64,000 nt of DNA from contig NZ_QBTZ01000002.1 in the NCBI RefSeq assembly GCF_003058055.1, positions 1 through 64,000 of the forward strand. Reading direction: 5' to 3'. The position numbers and the translations under genes were made by a program. This stretch comes from Acidovorax sp. 107. Its GTDB lineage: Bacteria > Pseudomonadota > Gammaproteobacteria > Burkholderiales > Burkholderiaceae_C. This document shows, piece after piece, positions 53,119 through 62,360 of the stretch; the stretch's first letter is position 1, and each line of letters opens with the position of its first letter. Below the pieces are notes generated by a model. The model was not told the origin of the DNA. It ran no database searches and saw only the letters and a list, made by a program, of their open reading frames with translations.

Positions 53119-54279
53119 ATGGACTTTGGCTACACCGAAACCCAAACCCAAATTCGTGCCGCGGTGAAGGCCCTGTGCGATGGCTTTGGCCTCGGATACT
53201 GGCGCCAGTGCGCGCAGGACGGGGCCTACCCCGAGGCCTTTGTCGATGCCATGATCCAGGCTGGCTGGCTGGCCGCGCTGATTCCCGAGGAATACGGCGG
53301 CTCTGGGCTATCGCTGATGGACGCCTGCACTATTCTGGAAGAGGTCAACCACAACGGCGGCAACAGCGCCTCGTGCCATGCCCAGATGTACACCATGGCC
53401 GCGATCATGCGGCATGGTGGCGAGGCGCAAAAGCGCAGGATGCTGCCGCGCATTGCCGACGGCAGCCTGCGCCTGCAGGCTTTCGGCGTGACCGAGCCCG
53501 ATGCCGGCTCGAACACGTTGGCCATCAAGACCTTTGCGCGCAAGGTGCCCGGCGGCTATGTCGTCAATGGCCAGAAGACATGGACCTCGCGCTACAGCCA
53601 TTCGCACATGTACCTGTTGATCGCGCGCACCACGCCGATCGAGGAGGCGGCCAAGAAGACAGACGGCCTGAGTCTGTTCCTGGTTGACATCGCCAAGGCT
53701 GGCGCATCGCTCAAGGCCACGCCGATCCGCACCATGATCAATCACCACGCCTTCCAGGTCTTCATCGACAATCTGGAACTGAGCGACGACGACCGCATCG
53801 GCGAGGAAGGAAAGGGTTTTTACTACCTTCTGGACTCGTTGCACTCCGAACGCCTGCTGGTGGCCAGCGAGGCCATAGGCGACGGCAAATGGTTCGTCGA
53901 GAAGGCCTCGCGTTATGCCAGCGAGCGTGTCGTCTTCGACCGCCCGATCGGTGCCAACCAGGGTGTGCAGTTTCCCATCGCCCGCGCCCACATGAACATC
54001 GAGGCCGCCGAACTGATGCGCAACAAGGCCGCCACGCTGTTCGATGCCGGACTGCCCTGCGGGCGCGAGGCGACCATGGTCAAGTACCTGGCCAGCGAAG
54101 CCGCCTGGGAAGCCGCCGAAGCGGCCATGACCACCTTTGGCGGCTACGGCGTGGCCTGCGAATACGACATCGAGCGCAAGTGGAAAGAGACGCGGCTGTT
54201 CCGCACCGCGCCGATTTCCAACAACCTGGTGCTGGCCCAGGTGGCGGAACATCTGCTGGGCATGCCCCGTTCGTACTGA
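53119..54279 (+). CDS. Acyl-CoA dehydrogenase
   Basis: A 386-residue flavoenzyme starting at ATG 53119 after AGAGGA; the open frame upstream overlaps the CaiB remnant. FGVTEPDAGSNTLAIKT and NGQKTWTSRYSHSHMY form the FAD site. The C-terminus reads FGGYGVACEYDIERKWKETR followed by APISNNLVLAQVAEHLLG; the usual catalytic-Glu position is Ser/Asn in APISNN, so the base must lie elsewhere. It sits between carboxylase subunit genes, suggesting it makes the enoyl-CoA to be carboxylated, as in leucine and citronellol pathways. Confidence 0.85.
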   Translation: MDFGYTETQTQIRAAVKALCDGFGLGYWRQCAQDGAYPEAFVDAMIQAGWLAALIPEEYGGSGLSLMDACTILEEVNHNGGNSASCHAQMYTMAAIMRHGGEAQKRRMLPRIADGSLRLQAFGVTEPDAGSNTLAIKTFARKVPGGYVVNGQKTWTSRYSHSHMYLLIARTTPIEEAAKKTDGLSLFLVDIAKAGASLKATPIRTMINHHAFQVFIDNLELSDDDRIGEEGKGFYYLLDSLHSERLLVASEAIGDGKWFVEKASRYASERVVFDRPIGANQGVQFPIARAHMNIEAAELMRNKAATLFDAGLPCGREATMVKYLASEAAWEAAEAAMTTFGGYGVACEYDIERKWKETRLFRTAPISNNLVLAQVAEHLLGMPRSY

Positions 54280-54303
54280 GAGGCCGAGACAAGGAACAAG
54301 ACG

Positions 54304-55092
54304 ATGGAATTCACGACACTGCGCATCGAAACGGCGCCCGGCACCGAGGCCGCCGATGGCATCCGCACCCTGATTCTCAATCGCCCCGAGGTTCTGAACG
54401 CGATGAACACACAGATGTTCGTCGAGTTGCGCGAGGCCTTGCACCAACTGGCGTTCGACGACGCGCTGCGCGTGCTGATCTTCACCGGCGCCGGCGAGCG
54501 AGCCTTCTCGGCCGGCGGCGACCTCAAGCAGCGCGACGGCATGACCGACGGTCAATGGCGGCGTCAGCACCAGCTCGCGGAAGAGGTGTTGCTGGCCGTC
54601 AGGGATTTTCCGCGACCCGTGATTGTTGCGGTCGAAGGCCACGGGCATGGCGGCGGCTGCGAGCTGGCGCTGATGTGCGACTACATCGTCGCCTCGCGCG
54701 CGGCGGTGTTTTCTCTGCCCGAGCTGCGGCGCGGCATCATGCCCGGCGGCGGGGGCATCCAGAACCTGGTGTGCGCGGTCGGCATGCGACGGGCCAAGAA
54801 ACTGCTGTTCACCGCGCGCCGCTTCTCGGCCGAAGAAGCCGCCGAATGGGGCATGGTGACCGAGTTGGCCGAGCCGGGCCAGGCGGTGGCCGATGCACGT
54901 GACATCGCGCTGGCCGCGCCCATGGCGGCGCGCTACGCCAAGCTGGCGGCCTCGCGCAGCGGCGAAGTCGACTTCCACACCGGCTACGCGCTGGACATTG
55001 CCGCCTACAACGTGCTGGTGTCGTCCGACGACCGGCTCGAAGGCGTGAAAGCCTTCAACGAAAAGCGCGCGCCGAGCTGGAGCGGTCTCTGA
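54304..55092 (+). CDS. Enoyl-CoA hydratase/isomerase-family protein
   Basis: A 262-residue crotonase-fold protein. Both catalytic Glu positions are present (E120 in GGGCELALMC and E140 in FSLPELRRGIMPGGGG), with FSAGGDLKQ as the oxyanion loop. Located between the dehydrogenase and biotin carboxylase genes, it most resembles the 3-methylglutaconyl-type hydratases that follow carboxylation. The stop is one base before the next start. Confidence 0.85.
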   Translation: MEFTTLRIETAPGTEAADGIRTLILNRPEVLNAMNTQMFVELREALHQLAFDDALRVLIFTGAGERAFSAGGDLKQRDGMTDGQWRRQHQLAEEVLLAVRDFPRPVIVAVEGHGHGGGCELALMCDYIVASRAAVFSLPELRRGIMPGGGGIQNLVCAVGMRRAKKLLFTARRFSAEEAAEWGMVTELAEPGQAVADARDIALAAPMAARYAKLAASRSGEVDFHTGYALDIAAYNVLVSSDDRLEGVKAFNEKRAPSWSGL

Positions 55093-55093
55093 T

Positions 55094-57097
55094 ATGTTCA
55101 AAAAAATACTGATTGCCAACCGCGGCGAGATCGCTTGCCGCATCGCCCGCACCTGCCGCCGCCTTGGCGTGGCGACAGCCGGCGTGCATTCGAGTGCCGA
55201 CCGCGATGCGCTGCACGTTGACTTGATCGGCGAGTCGATCGAGATCGGCGGGGCGGCGGCGGCCGATAGCTACCTGCGCATTGATGCGGTGATCGATGCG
55301 GCCCGGCGCACCGGGTCGCAGGCCATTCATCCGGGCTTTGGCTTTCTGGCCGAGAACGCCGTCTTCGCGCGCGCGGTCGAGGCTGCCGGTCTGGTCTTCG
55401 TCGGCCCGACGCCCGAGGTCATTGATCGCCTGGGCGACAAGGCCTCGGCTAAGCGCGAGGCCCGCGCTGCAGGCGTGGCCGTTCTCGGCGGCAGCGAGCT
55501 GCCGAGCCGCGATGCGGCCGAAGTTGCGGCCCTCGTGCGTGGATTGCCACTGCCGGTGATGTTGAAAGCCGCCGCCGGTGGCGGCGGCAAGGGCATGCGG
55601 GTGGTGCAGCAGTTGGACGGGCTGATGGAGGCCATCGAGTCGGCCATGCGCGAAGCCAGGAGCGCCTTTGGCGACGCGGCCCTGATTGTCGAATCTTTCG
55701 TTGAACGCGGGCGTCACATCGAGGTGCAAATCGTCGGCGACGGGCGTGGCGAAGTGATTCATCTGTTCGAACGCGAATGCACGTTGCAGCGGCGCCATCA
55801 GAAAGTCATCGAAGAGGCGCCGGCGGCGAACCTCGCCCTGGCGCTGCGCGAGGCGATGCTCAGTGACGCGGTGCGCTTGGGGAAGCGACTGTGCTACCGC
55901 GGCGTCGGCACGGTGGAATTCATCGTGCACGGCGAGCAGCACCACTTTCTCGAAGTCAATCCTCGGCTGCAGGTCGAGCATCCGGTGACCGAAGAAGTGA
56001 CCGGGCTGGATCTGGTCGAGATCATGCTGCGCATCGCCGCCGGCGAGGGGCTGCCCTTGCGCCAGAGCGATGCCCAGGTGCGTGGCCACGCGATCGAGGC
56101 GCGGGTCTGCGCCGAGGATGCCGCGCAAAATTTCCTACCTTCCACCGGCGAGCTGATCGCGGTGCGGCTCCCGACTTCTGGCGTGCGGGTCGAATCAGGT
56201 GTGCGGGCTGGCATGGCGGTTACGCCGTACTACGACTCAATGCTGGCCAAGCTGATTGCGCATGCGCCCACGCGCGAGGCGGCGCTGGACCGCCTGAGCC
56301 TGGCGCTTGGCGAAACCCAGGTCCACGGCGTCGAAACCAACTGCGCTTTTCTGCAGCGCCTGCTGGCCCTGCCCGCCACGCGCAACGCCAGCTTCCACAC
56401 CCGTCTGATTGACGAGGTGCTGGCCGAGGGGAGTCTGGGCGTGAGCAGCGCGCCGCTGGAGCGGCTGGCCGCTGCGGCGGCCTGGTGGTTGCTCGATGCG
56501 CGGTGCAGCGGCAAGCAATTCGGGGCTTGGTCGGCCCTGGATGTGACGGGCTGGCAGATGCATGCCGGCGACGACCCGCTTGCACCGGTTCCGGCGCTGT
56601 TGCTGCACTCGGGTGGCGCAACGCACGAGATCCGGTTTGGTGCCGTCTCGCCCGAGCCCGAAATGACGGTGCAGATCGGCGCCGAGCGGGTTCGCCTGGC
56701 GTTGACCGCCATGGTCGGGGGCGATTGGCGTTTGCGCATGGGAGATCGGCATGAAGTGCTGACTATCGTGCGCAGCGACGATACCGTGTTTGTGCAGGGC
56801 GTCGGGACCGCCCACGCCATCGGTGTGACCTCCTACCTCAGCCAGGCTGCCACGGGTCGCCAGGCCAGCGGCCAGTTGCGCACGCCGATGATGGGGATGA
56901 TCCTGAAAACCCATGTCGCGGTTGGCGAGCGGGTGCGCGCCGGCGATGTGGTGGCGACGATGGAGTCGATGAAGATGGAGATGCGCATCAACGCCGACCA
57001 CGATGGGGTGGTGCGCTCGCTGTCGGTGCAAGCCGGCCAGATGGTCGAGCGCGGCCTGGTGGTGGCGGTGGTCGAATCCGAAGACGCGGTGGAATGA
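55094..57097 (+). CDS. Biotin-dependent acyl-CoA carboxylase alpha subunit (biotin carboxylase + BCCP)
   Basis: A 667-residue protein. The biotin carboxylase domain starts KILIANRGEIACRIARTCRR and includes the ATP-grasp loop KAAAGGGGKGMRVV and FLEVNPRLQVEHPVTEEVTG. A variable BT-type linker domain spans about 450-590. The biotinyl domain has the lysine K627 in MESMKMEMR. It carboxylates its own biotin with bicarbonate and ATP for transfer by the beta subunit encoded at 51048. Its length matches methylcrotonyl- and geranyl-CoA carboxylase alpha subunits. The last 40 residues are complete. Confidence 0.9.
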   Translation: MFKKILIANRGEIACRIARTCRRLGVATAGVHSSADRDALHVDLIGESIEIGGAAAADSYLRIDAVIDAARRTGSQAIHPGFGFLAENAVFARAVEAAGLVFVGPTPEVIDRLGDKASAKREARAAGVAVLGGSELPSRDAAEVAALVRGLPLPVMLKAAAGGGGKGMRVVQQLDGLMEAIESAMREARSAFGDAALIVESFVERGRHIEVQIVGDGRGEVIHLFERECTLQRRHQKVIEEAPAANLALALREAMLSDAVRLGKRLCYRGVGTVEFIVHGEQHHFLEVNPRLQVEHPVTEEVTGLDLVEIMLRIAAGEGLPLRQSDAQVRGHAIEARVCAEDAAQNFLPSTGELIAVRLPTSGVRVESGVRAGMAVTPYYDSMLAKLIAHAPTREAALDRLSLALGETQVHGVETNCAFLQRLLALPATRNASFHTRLIDEVLAEGSLGVSSAPLERLAAAAAWWLLDARCSGKQFGAWSALDVTGWQMHAGDDPLAPVPALLLHSGGATHEIRFGAVSPEPEMTVQIGAERVRLALTAMVGGDWRLRMGDRHEVLTIVRSDDTVFVQGVGTAHAIGVTSYLSQAATGRQASGQLRTPMMGMILKTHVAVGERVRAGDVVATMESMKMEMRINADHDGVVRSLSVQAGQMVERGLVVAVVESEDAVE

Positions 57098-57132
57098 GCG
57101 TGTCGCTGTCACTGGATGCGGCGCTTGTGATT

Positions 57133-57149
57133 GCTATTGATTTAATAGC
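57133..57149. repeat. Small stem-loop between carboxylase and hydrolase genes
   Basis: GCTATT-GATTT-AATAGC forms a 6-bp stem in the 90-bp gap. Short TATAGC/GCTATN-type elements of this style are, from memory, common intergenic repeats in Comamonadaceae. It lacks a T-run and is not an evident terminator. Confidence 0.35.
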
Positions 57150-57187
57150 TTATCGCGTCCGCCAAACGGTGGTTAGGGGCCATTTTG

Positions 57188-58120
57188 ATGCAAAAAACCA
57201 ATTTTGACAGAAATCTTCCGACAGGCGTGCAAGTATTCGAGCGCGGCTGGCTGTCCTCAAACAATATTCTGTTCCTCGGATCGCAGTCCAGCGCACTCGT
57301 TGACAGTGGTTACAGTACGCATGCCGAACAAACCACCGGGCTGGTCGGCGCCGCTTTGCAGCAGCGGCCGCTGGATTTGCTGCTCAATACCCATTTGCAC
57401 AGCGACCACTGCGGAGGCAACGCCGCCCTCCAGCGCAGTTATCCAGAACTTCAAACCCTCATTCCGCCTGGCCAGGCATCACTTGTTTCGTCGTGGGACC
57501 CCGTTGCCCTGAACTATTTACCATCCGGGCAGCACTGCCCCCGGTTTAAGTTCGATGGCCTTCTTTTACCGGGCACGGTCGTTCAGCTGGCAGATACGGC
57601 ATGGCAAATCCATGCGGCACCGGGCCATGATCCCCATTCGATCATTCTGTTTGAGCCTCGGTCCCAAACCTTGATTTCGGCAGATGCCTTGTGGGAAAAA
57701 GGCTTCGGCGTGGTGTTTCCGGAGCTCGATGGTGAAACCGCGTTTGACGAGGTGGCCGCTACATTCGACTTGATTGAGCGGTTGGACCCGCGCTGGGTCA
57801 TTCCTGGCCACGGCCCGGTATTTGGCTACCGTGCCGAGGTTCTGGCTAAGGCGCGAGAGCGCCTGAATGCCTTTGTCAAAAGTCCTGACCGACATGCGCA
57901 TCACGCGGCCAAGGTTTTGCTGAAGTTCAAACTGCTTGATCAGCAGCAAATGCCTTTTGCAGATTTTGTCAGATGGGCCGCAAACACCAGCTACTTTCAG
58001 CTCATTCACCAGCGGTTTGTTCCTTCTGGTCCCATCGACCACTGGATGGAACAGTTGACGCAAGAGCTTGTGCGTTCAGCAGCCGCACGAAGAGAAGGTG
58101 ACATGGTCTACAACGCGTGA
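57188..58120 (+). CDS. Metallo-beta-lactamase-fold hydrolase
   Basis: A 310-residue protein. The metal-binding motif HLHSDHCGG lies at 69-77 with further ligands in AAPGHDPHS, SADALW and IPGHGP. No signal peptide is present, so it acts in the cytoplasm. In this context a thioesterase, lactonase or ring-opening hydrolase for a CoA pathway intermediate is plausible, but the fold alone does not decide. It is somewhat lower in GC than its neighbours, with 67-90 bp gaps on both sides, so it may have joined the island separately. Confidence 0.8.
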   Translation: MQKTNFDRNLPTGVQVFERGWLSSNNILFLGSQSSALVDSGYSTHAEQTTGLVGAALQQRPLDLLLNTHLHSDHCGGNAALQRSYPELQTLIPPGQASLVSSWDPVALNYLPSGQHCPRFKFDGLLLPGTVVQLADTAWQIHAAPGHDPHSIILFEPRSQTLISADALWEKGFGVVFPELDGETAFDEVAATFDLIERLDPRWVIPGHGPVFGYRAEVLAKARERLNAFVKSPDRHAHHAAKVLLKFKLLDQQQMPFADFVRWAANTSYFQLIHQRFVPSGPIDHWMEQLTQELVRSAAARREGDMVYNA

Positions 58121-58212
58121 AATCGGTCACGGAGTGGATCATGCGACGAAGGCGCTGACGAATCAGCGGTCGTATGAGCAGAGCAGGCAATTTTTTAACA
58201 GGACATCAGGAT

Positions 58213-59001
58213 ATGAGTGAAGCAGAAACGGTTTTGTACGAAGTGCGCGATGGCATTGCCACCGTGAAGATCAACCGTCCCGAGATACGCAACGCGCTGT
58301 CACCGGCCGCCGCCAACCGGCTGCACGACCTGTGGGGTGAAGTCGATGCCGATAAAAACGTGCGCGTGGCCATCCTGACTTCGGCCGACTGCGGCACCTT
58401 CTGCGCCGGTCTCGACCTGCGGGAGGCCGCGCGCGTCAAGAAGGAAGAGGGCGTGGACATCCTGACCAAGATGAAGGACCCGTTCCACGGCCGCCAGCGC
58501 CGCGTGGCCAAGCCCATTATCGCGGCCATGACCGGGCATCTGATCGCCGGTGGCATGATGCTGAGCCTGAACTCGGATTTGCGTGTGGGCCTCAAGGGCA
58601 CGCAGGTCGGCATCACCGAAACCCGCATCGCCGGACGTGGCAGCCCGTGGGCCATCCCCTTGCTGTGGATGCTGCCGCAGCCGCTGCTGATGGAGATGGT
58701 GCTGACCGGCGACCTGTATCCGATTGAAACCTTCAAGCAACTGGGTTTCATCAACTACCTGGAAGACACGCCGGATGCGGTGCGCGCTCGTGCCACCGCG
58801 CTGGCCGAACGCATCCGCGACAACGCGCCGCTGTCGGTGATGGCGGGCAAGGAATCGATCATGACGGCGATGAGCGCTGGCTGCGAGGCCGGCATGGCGC
58901 TGGCGCACAACATCTACCGTGCCGCCTACGCCAGCGAGGACGCGCAGGAGGGGCCGCGTGCCTTCGCCGAGAAGCGCAAGCCGGTGTGGAAGGGGCGCTG
59001 A
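58213..59001 (+). CDS. Crotonase-fold protein with one catalytic Glu replaced
   Basis: A 262-residue protein from ATG 58213 (MSEAETVLYEVRDGIATVKI); the frame is open from 58174. The oxyanion loop is FCAGLDLREAAR. The first catalytic Glu position is Met (M116 in IAGGMMLSL), while the second Glu is kept (E136 in GITETRIAGRGSPW). This subgroup is common in Burkholderiales and its reaction is uncertain. The stop codon overlaps the carbonic anhydrase start by one base. Confidence 0.8.
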   Translation: MSEAETVLYEVRDGIATVKINRPEIRNALSPAAANRLHDLWGEVDADKNVRVAILTSADCGTFCAGLDLREAARVKKEEGVDILTKMKDPFHGRQRRVAKPIIAAMTGHLIAGGMMLSLNSDLRVGLKGTQVGITETRIAGRGSPWAIPLLWMLPQPLLMEMVLTGDLYPIETFKQLGFINYLEDTPDAVRARATALAERIRDNAPLSVMAGKESIMTAMSAGCEAGMALAHNIYRAAYASEDAQEGPRAFAEKRKPVWKGR

Positions 59002-59669
59002 TGCCGTCCCGGGATGCCATGTCCAGCCTGGCCCCTTTGTTGGAGAACAACCGTGCCTGGTCGGCGCGCTGTGCTGCGGAAGATCCGCAGTACTTCGAGC
59101 GGTTGGCGCACCAGCAAATGCCGCGCTATCTGTGGATCGGCTGTTCCGACAGCCGGGTGCCGGCCAACGAAATCCTGGGCCTGCGGCCTGGCGAGGTGTT
59201 TGTGCACCGCAACGTTGGCAACCTGGTGGTGCACTCCGATCTGAACTGCCTGACGGTGCTGCAGTATGCGGTCGAGGTGTTGAAAGTCGAGCATGTTCTC
59301 GTGGTAGGTCACTACGGTTGCGGCGGCGTGCAGGCGGTGATAGAACAGCGCCGCACCGGTCTGGCTGAGAACTGGTTGCGCCATCTGGAGGATGTGGCGC
59401 GCAAACACGCTGATCGGCTCGACTGCATTTGGGGCCTTGACGAGCGCGCCGCGCGGCTTTGCGAGATGAACGTGATCGAGCAAGTCAGCAACGTGTGCCG
59501 CACCACCACCCTGCGCCGCGCCTGGGAGCGCGGGCAGCAAGTTGAGGTGCACGGGTTGGTCTACGGCCTGCGCGACGGCTTGCTGCGGCCGGTCGGGGGC
59601 AGCGTCAAAGGCGTGCAGGACCGGCAGGAGCAATACGCTCAATCGCTTGCTGCCCTTGGCACACTCTGA
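59001..59669 (+). CDS. can: Beta-class carbonic anhydrase
   Basis: A 222-residue protein with C48, D50 and R52 in CSDSRVPANEILGL and H104 and C107 in VVGHYGCGGV, the zinc ligands and Asp-Arg dyad of beta carbonic anhydrases. Spacing is as in the E. coli Can protein. It hydrates carbon dioxide to bicarbonate. Being translationally coupled to a crotonase gene and co-directional with the biotin carboxylase, it likely supplies bicarbonate to that enzyme. A second start at 59019 is possible. Confidence 0.9.
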   Translation: MPSRDAMSSLAPLLENNRAWSARCAAEDPQYFERLAHQQMPRYLWIGCSDSRVPANEILGLRPGEVFVHRNVGNLVVHSDLNCLTVLQYAVEVLKVEHVLVVGHYGCGGVQAVIEQRRTGLAENWLRHLEDVARKHADRLDCIWGLDERAARLCEMNVIEQVSNVCRTTTLRRAWERGQQVEVHGLVYGLRDGLLRPVGGSVKGVQDRQEQYAQSLAALGTL

Positions 59670-59700
59670 GTGATACGAAGAACACAAAAGGCTATTCCAC

Positions 59701-61131
59701 ATGTCAGCCGACACGACAACCCTCCCGGCCCCCCGCATCGCTGCCCAACTGGCCGCCTTCGCGCACGGGCTGGAGCCCGGCATGCTGCCTGCGGCCGTGG
59801 TCGAACAGGCCAAGCTGCTGATGCTCGACGCACTGGGCATTGCCCTGGCCTCGTCCGGGCAGGATTTCGCGCACTGTGCCTACCGCGGCCTGCAGGCCTT
59901 GGGCGGCACGGGTGACAGCGCCGTCATGGGCGCCTTTGCACCCCTGCCGCTGCGCGATGCGGTGCTGATAAATGGCATCCTGGTCCACGGGCTGGACTTC
60001 GACGACACCCACCCCGGCGCGATCACGCATCCCAGCGCCAGCGCTTTCCCGTTGGCGCTGGGTCTGGCGGCGCAACGGCATGCGACGGGGGCCGAGATGA
60101 TCACAGCTTACGTGCTGGCGATTGAGGTTGCTGCGCGCCTGGGTGCGGCGGCTCGGGGTGGTTTTCATGATGTGGGATTTCACCCGACCGGGCTGGTCGG
60201 GGCTTTTGGGTGCGCGCTGGCGGCCGGCAAGCTGATGGGGCTGGACCTGGCCGCCCTCGAGCACGCGCAAGGCGTGGTGTTGTCGATGGCGTCGGGCAGC
60301 ATGGAGTTTTTGGGCGACGGTGCCTGGACCAAGCGCATGCACCCGGGCTGGGCCGGCGTCAGCGGGCTGACCGCCGCGGCACTGGCCGGTGCGGGATTCC
60401 GTGGCCCGTCGCAGCCGTATGAGGGGCGCTTTGGCCTGTACGCCAGTCACCTGGCCGCGCGCGGCCAGAGCGCCGATCTGGCACTGTGCACACGCGGCCT
60501 GGGTGAGCGCTGGGCGCTGATGGAAGTGGCGGTCAAGCTGTACCCGACCTGCCACTTCACGCACGCCAGCATCGATGCCGCGCTGGCGCTGCGCGCCGCG
60601 GGTCTGCGCGCCGAGGAGATCGCCTCGGTGCAGGTGCTGTTGCCGCAAGGGGTGCACCCGGTGGTGTGCGAGCCGGTGGCGGCCAAGCGGCGGCCAGCAA
60701 ACGTCTACGAATCACAGTTCAGCATTCACCATCTGGTCGCGCTGGCCTTGCTGCGCGGCGAGCTGGGGCTGGCCGAACTGGATGCCGCCCACCTGGCCGA
60801 CCCACAGGTGCAGGCGCTGGCTGACCGCATCGAGCACGCGGCCGACCCCGATGCCGATTACCCCACCCTCTTTTCCGGCGAACTGCGCGTGCGCACGCAC
60901 GACGGGCGTGAACTGCGCTGGCGCGAGTCAGCGCACCGCGGCGCACCGGGCCGGCCGATCACGGTTGCTGACGTCGAGGCCAAATTCATGGGCAATGCGC
61001 TACTGGTCCTGCCGCGCGATCAGGTGCTGCGCCTGCGCGACGCTGTGCTGAGCGCCGACCGCGCCAAAGACGCCGCCATCCTGGCACAGACCCTGGCCCA
61101 CCCCAAAACCAGCACTTCCGGAGCCCTCTGA
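59701..61131 (+). CDS. MmgE/PrpD-family protein
   Basis: A 476-residue protein. LMLDALGIALASSGQDFAHC and GLDFDDTHPGAITHPSASAF are the family hallmarks, with KLYPTCHFTHASIDAALALR further on. Characterised members dehydrate 2-methylcitrate, itaconate precursors or related tricarboxylates, or split such compounds. A role for a hydroxylated branched dicarboxyl-CoA breakdown product is possible. It overlaps the next dehydrogenase gene by one base (TGATG). Confidence 0.82.
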   Translation: MSADTTTLPAPRIAAQLAAFAHGLEPGMLPAAVVEQAKLLMLDALGIALASSGQDFAHCAYRGLQALGGTGDSAVMGAFAPLPLRDAVLINGILVHGLDFDDTHPGAITHPSASAFPLALGLAAQRHATGAEMITAYVLAIEVAARLGAAARGGFHDVGFHPTGLVGAFGCALAAGKLMGLDLAALEHAQGVVLSMASGSMEFLGDGAWTKRMHPGWAGVSGLTAAALAGAGFRGPSQPYEGRFGLYASHLAARGQSADLALCTRGLGERWALMEVAVKLYPTCHFTHASIDAALALRAAGLRAEEIASVQVLLPQGVHPVVCEPVAAKRRPANVYESQFSIHHLVALALLRGELGLAELDAAHLADPQVQALADRIEHAADPDADYPTLFSGELRVRTHDGRELRWRESAHRGAPGRPITVADVEAKFMGNALLVLPRDQVLRLRDAVLSADRAKDAAILAQTLAHPKTSTSGAL

Positions 61132-62300
61132 TGACGAGCAGCCAGCCCACGGTCTTTGATGCCGAAAAAGAAAATTTGGTGCTCGCCGCCGTCGAACGCT
61201 TCGTAGAGCGCGAAATCAAGCCCGTGGCGCAGCGGCTCGAACACGCCGACGAATGGCCGGCCGACATCGTCGCCGGCATGCGCGACATGGGCCTGTTCGG
61301 CTGCATCATCTGCGAGGAATATGGCGGCCTGGGCCTGTCGGCCAGCACCTATGCCAAGGTGGTGGAGCGCATCGCGCGGGTCTGGATGTCGGTATCGGGC
61401 ATCATCAACTCGCACCTCATCATGGCCGCCTGCGTGCAGCGCAACGGCACCGAGGCGCAGCGCCAGCATTTTCTGCCGCGCTTCGCCAGCGGCGAGCTGC
61501 GCGGCGGCCTGGCCCTGACCGAGCCCGACTGCGGCACCGACCTGCAGGCGGTACGCACGGTGGCCCGGCGCGACGGCGACCACTACGTCATCAACGGCAC
61601 CAAGACCTGGATTTCCAACGGCAGCCATGGCCAGGTCTTTGCCGTGCTGGTCAAGACCGACCCCGGGGCCCAGCCCCGTCATCGCGGCATGAGTCTTTTC
61701 ATCTGCGAGAAGGGCCCCGGTTTCAGCGCCACCAGAAAGCTGGAAAAGCTCGGCTACAAGGGTATCGACAGCGCCGAGCTGGTGTTCGACAACTTTCGCG
61801 TGCCGGCCGCCAACCTGGTCGGCGGCGTGGAAGGGCAGGGTTTCAAGCACGTGATGGGCGGACTGGAGTTGGGGCGCATCAATGTGGCTGCGCGCGGCGT
61901 GGGCGTGGCGCGCGCCTGCCTGGAGGAGTCGCTGGCCTATGCCCAACTGCGGCGCACTTTTGGCAAGCCGATCTGTGAACACCAGGCGATCCAGCTCAAG
62001 CTGGCCGATATGGCGACCCGCGCCGAGGCCGCCCGCCTGCTGGTCGAACAGGCCGCCAAGGCTTATGACGCCGGGCAGCGCTGCGACATGGAAGCCGGCA
62101 TGGCCAAGCTGTTCGCCAGCGAGGCGGCGGTCGAAAACTCGATGGAGGCCTTGCGCATCCACGGGGCCTATGGCTACTCGAAGGAAATGAACGTCGAGCG
62201 CTATTACCGCGACGCGCCGCTGCTGTGCATTGGCGAAGGCACCAACGAATTGCAGCGCTTGATCATCGCCAGCCAACTGGTGGAGCGCAACCCGATCTGA
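61131..62300 (+). CDS. Acyl-CoA dehydrogenase
   Basis: A 389-residue flavoenzyme with ALTEPDCGTDLQAVRT and NGTKTWISNGSHGQVF at the FAD site. RDAPLLCIGEGTNELQRLII contains the canonical catalytic Glu in GEGT. It belongs to the short/branched-chain type. ATG 61131 overlaps the MmgE/PrpD stop. Confidence 0.87.
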   Translation: MTSSQPTVFDAEKENLVLAAVERFVEREIKPVAQRLEHADEWPADIVAGMRDMGLFGCIICEEYGGLGLSASTYAKVVERIARVWMSVSGIINSHLIMAACVQRNGTEAQRQHFLPRFASGELRGGLALTEPDCGTDLQAVRTVARRDGDHYVINGTKTWISNGSHGQVFAVLVKTDPGAQPRHRGMSLFICEKGPGFSATRKLEKLGYKGIDSAELVFDNFRVPAANLVGGVEGQGFKHVMGGLELGRINVAARGVGVARACLEESLAYAQLRRTFGKPICEHQAIQLKLADMATRAEAARLLVEQAAKAYDAGQRCDMEAGMAKLFASEAAVENSMEALRIHGAYGYSKEMNVERYYRDAPLLCIGEGTNELQRLIIASQLVERNPI

Positions 62301-62360
62301 TGCATCAGCTGGGGCGCTGCCTCCACCCGACGGTCAATGCATCCCACGGAGGAACATTTC

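Noticed and set aside
53308..55152. 614-codon minus-strand frame and a similar one at 55055-56128
   Set aside because: These are antisense to dehydrogenase, crotonase and biotin carboxylase genes with intact motifs. Composition is His/Gln/Arg-rich.
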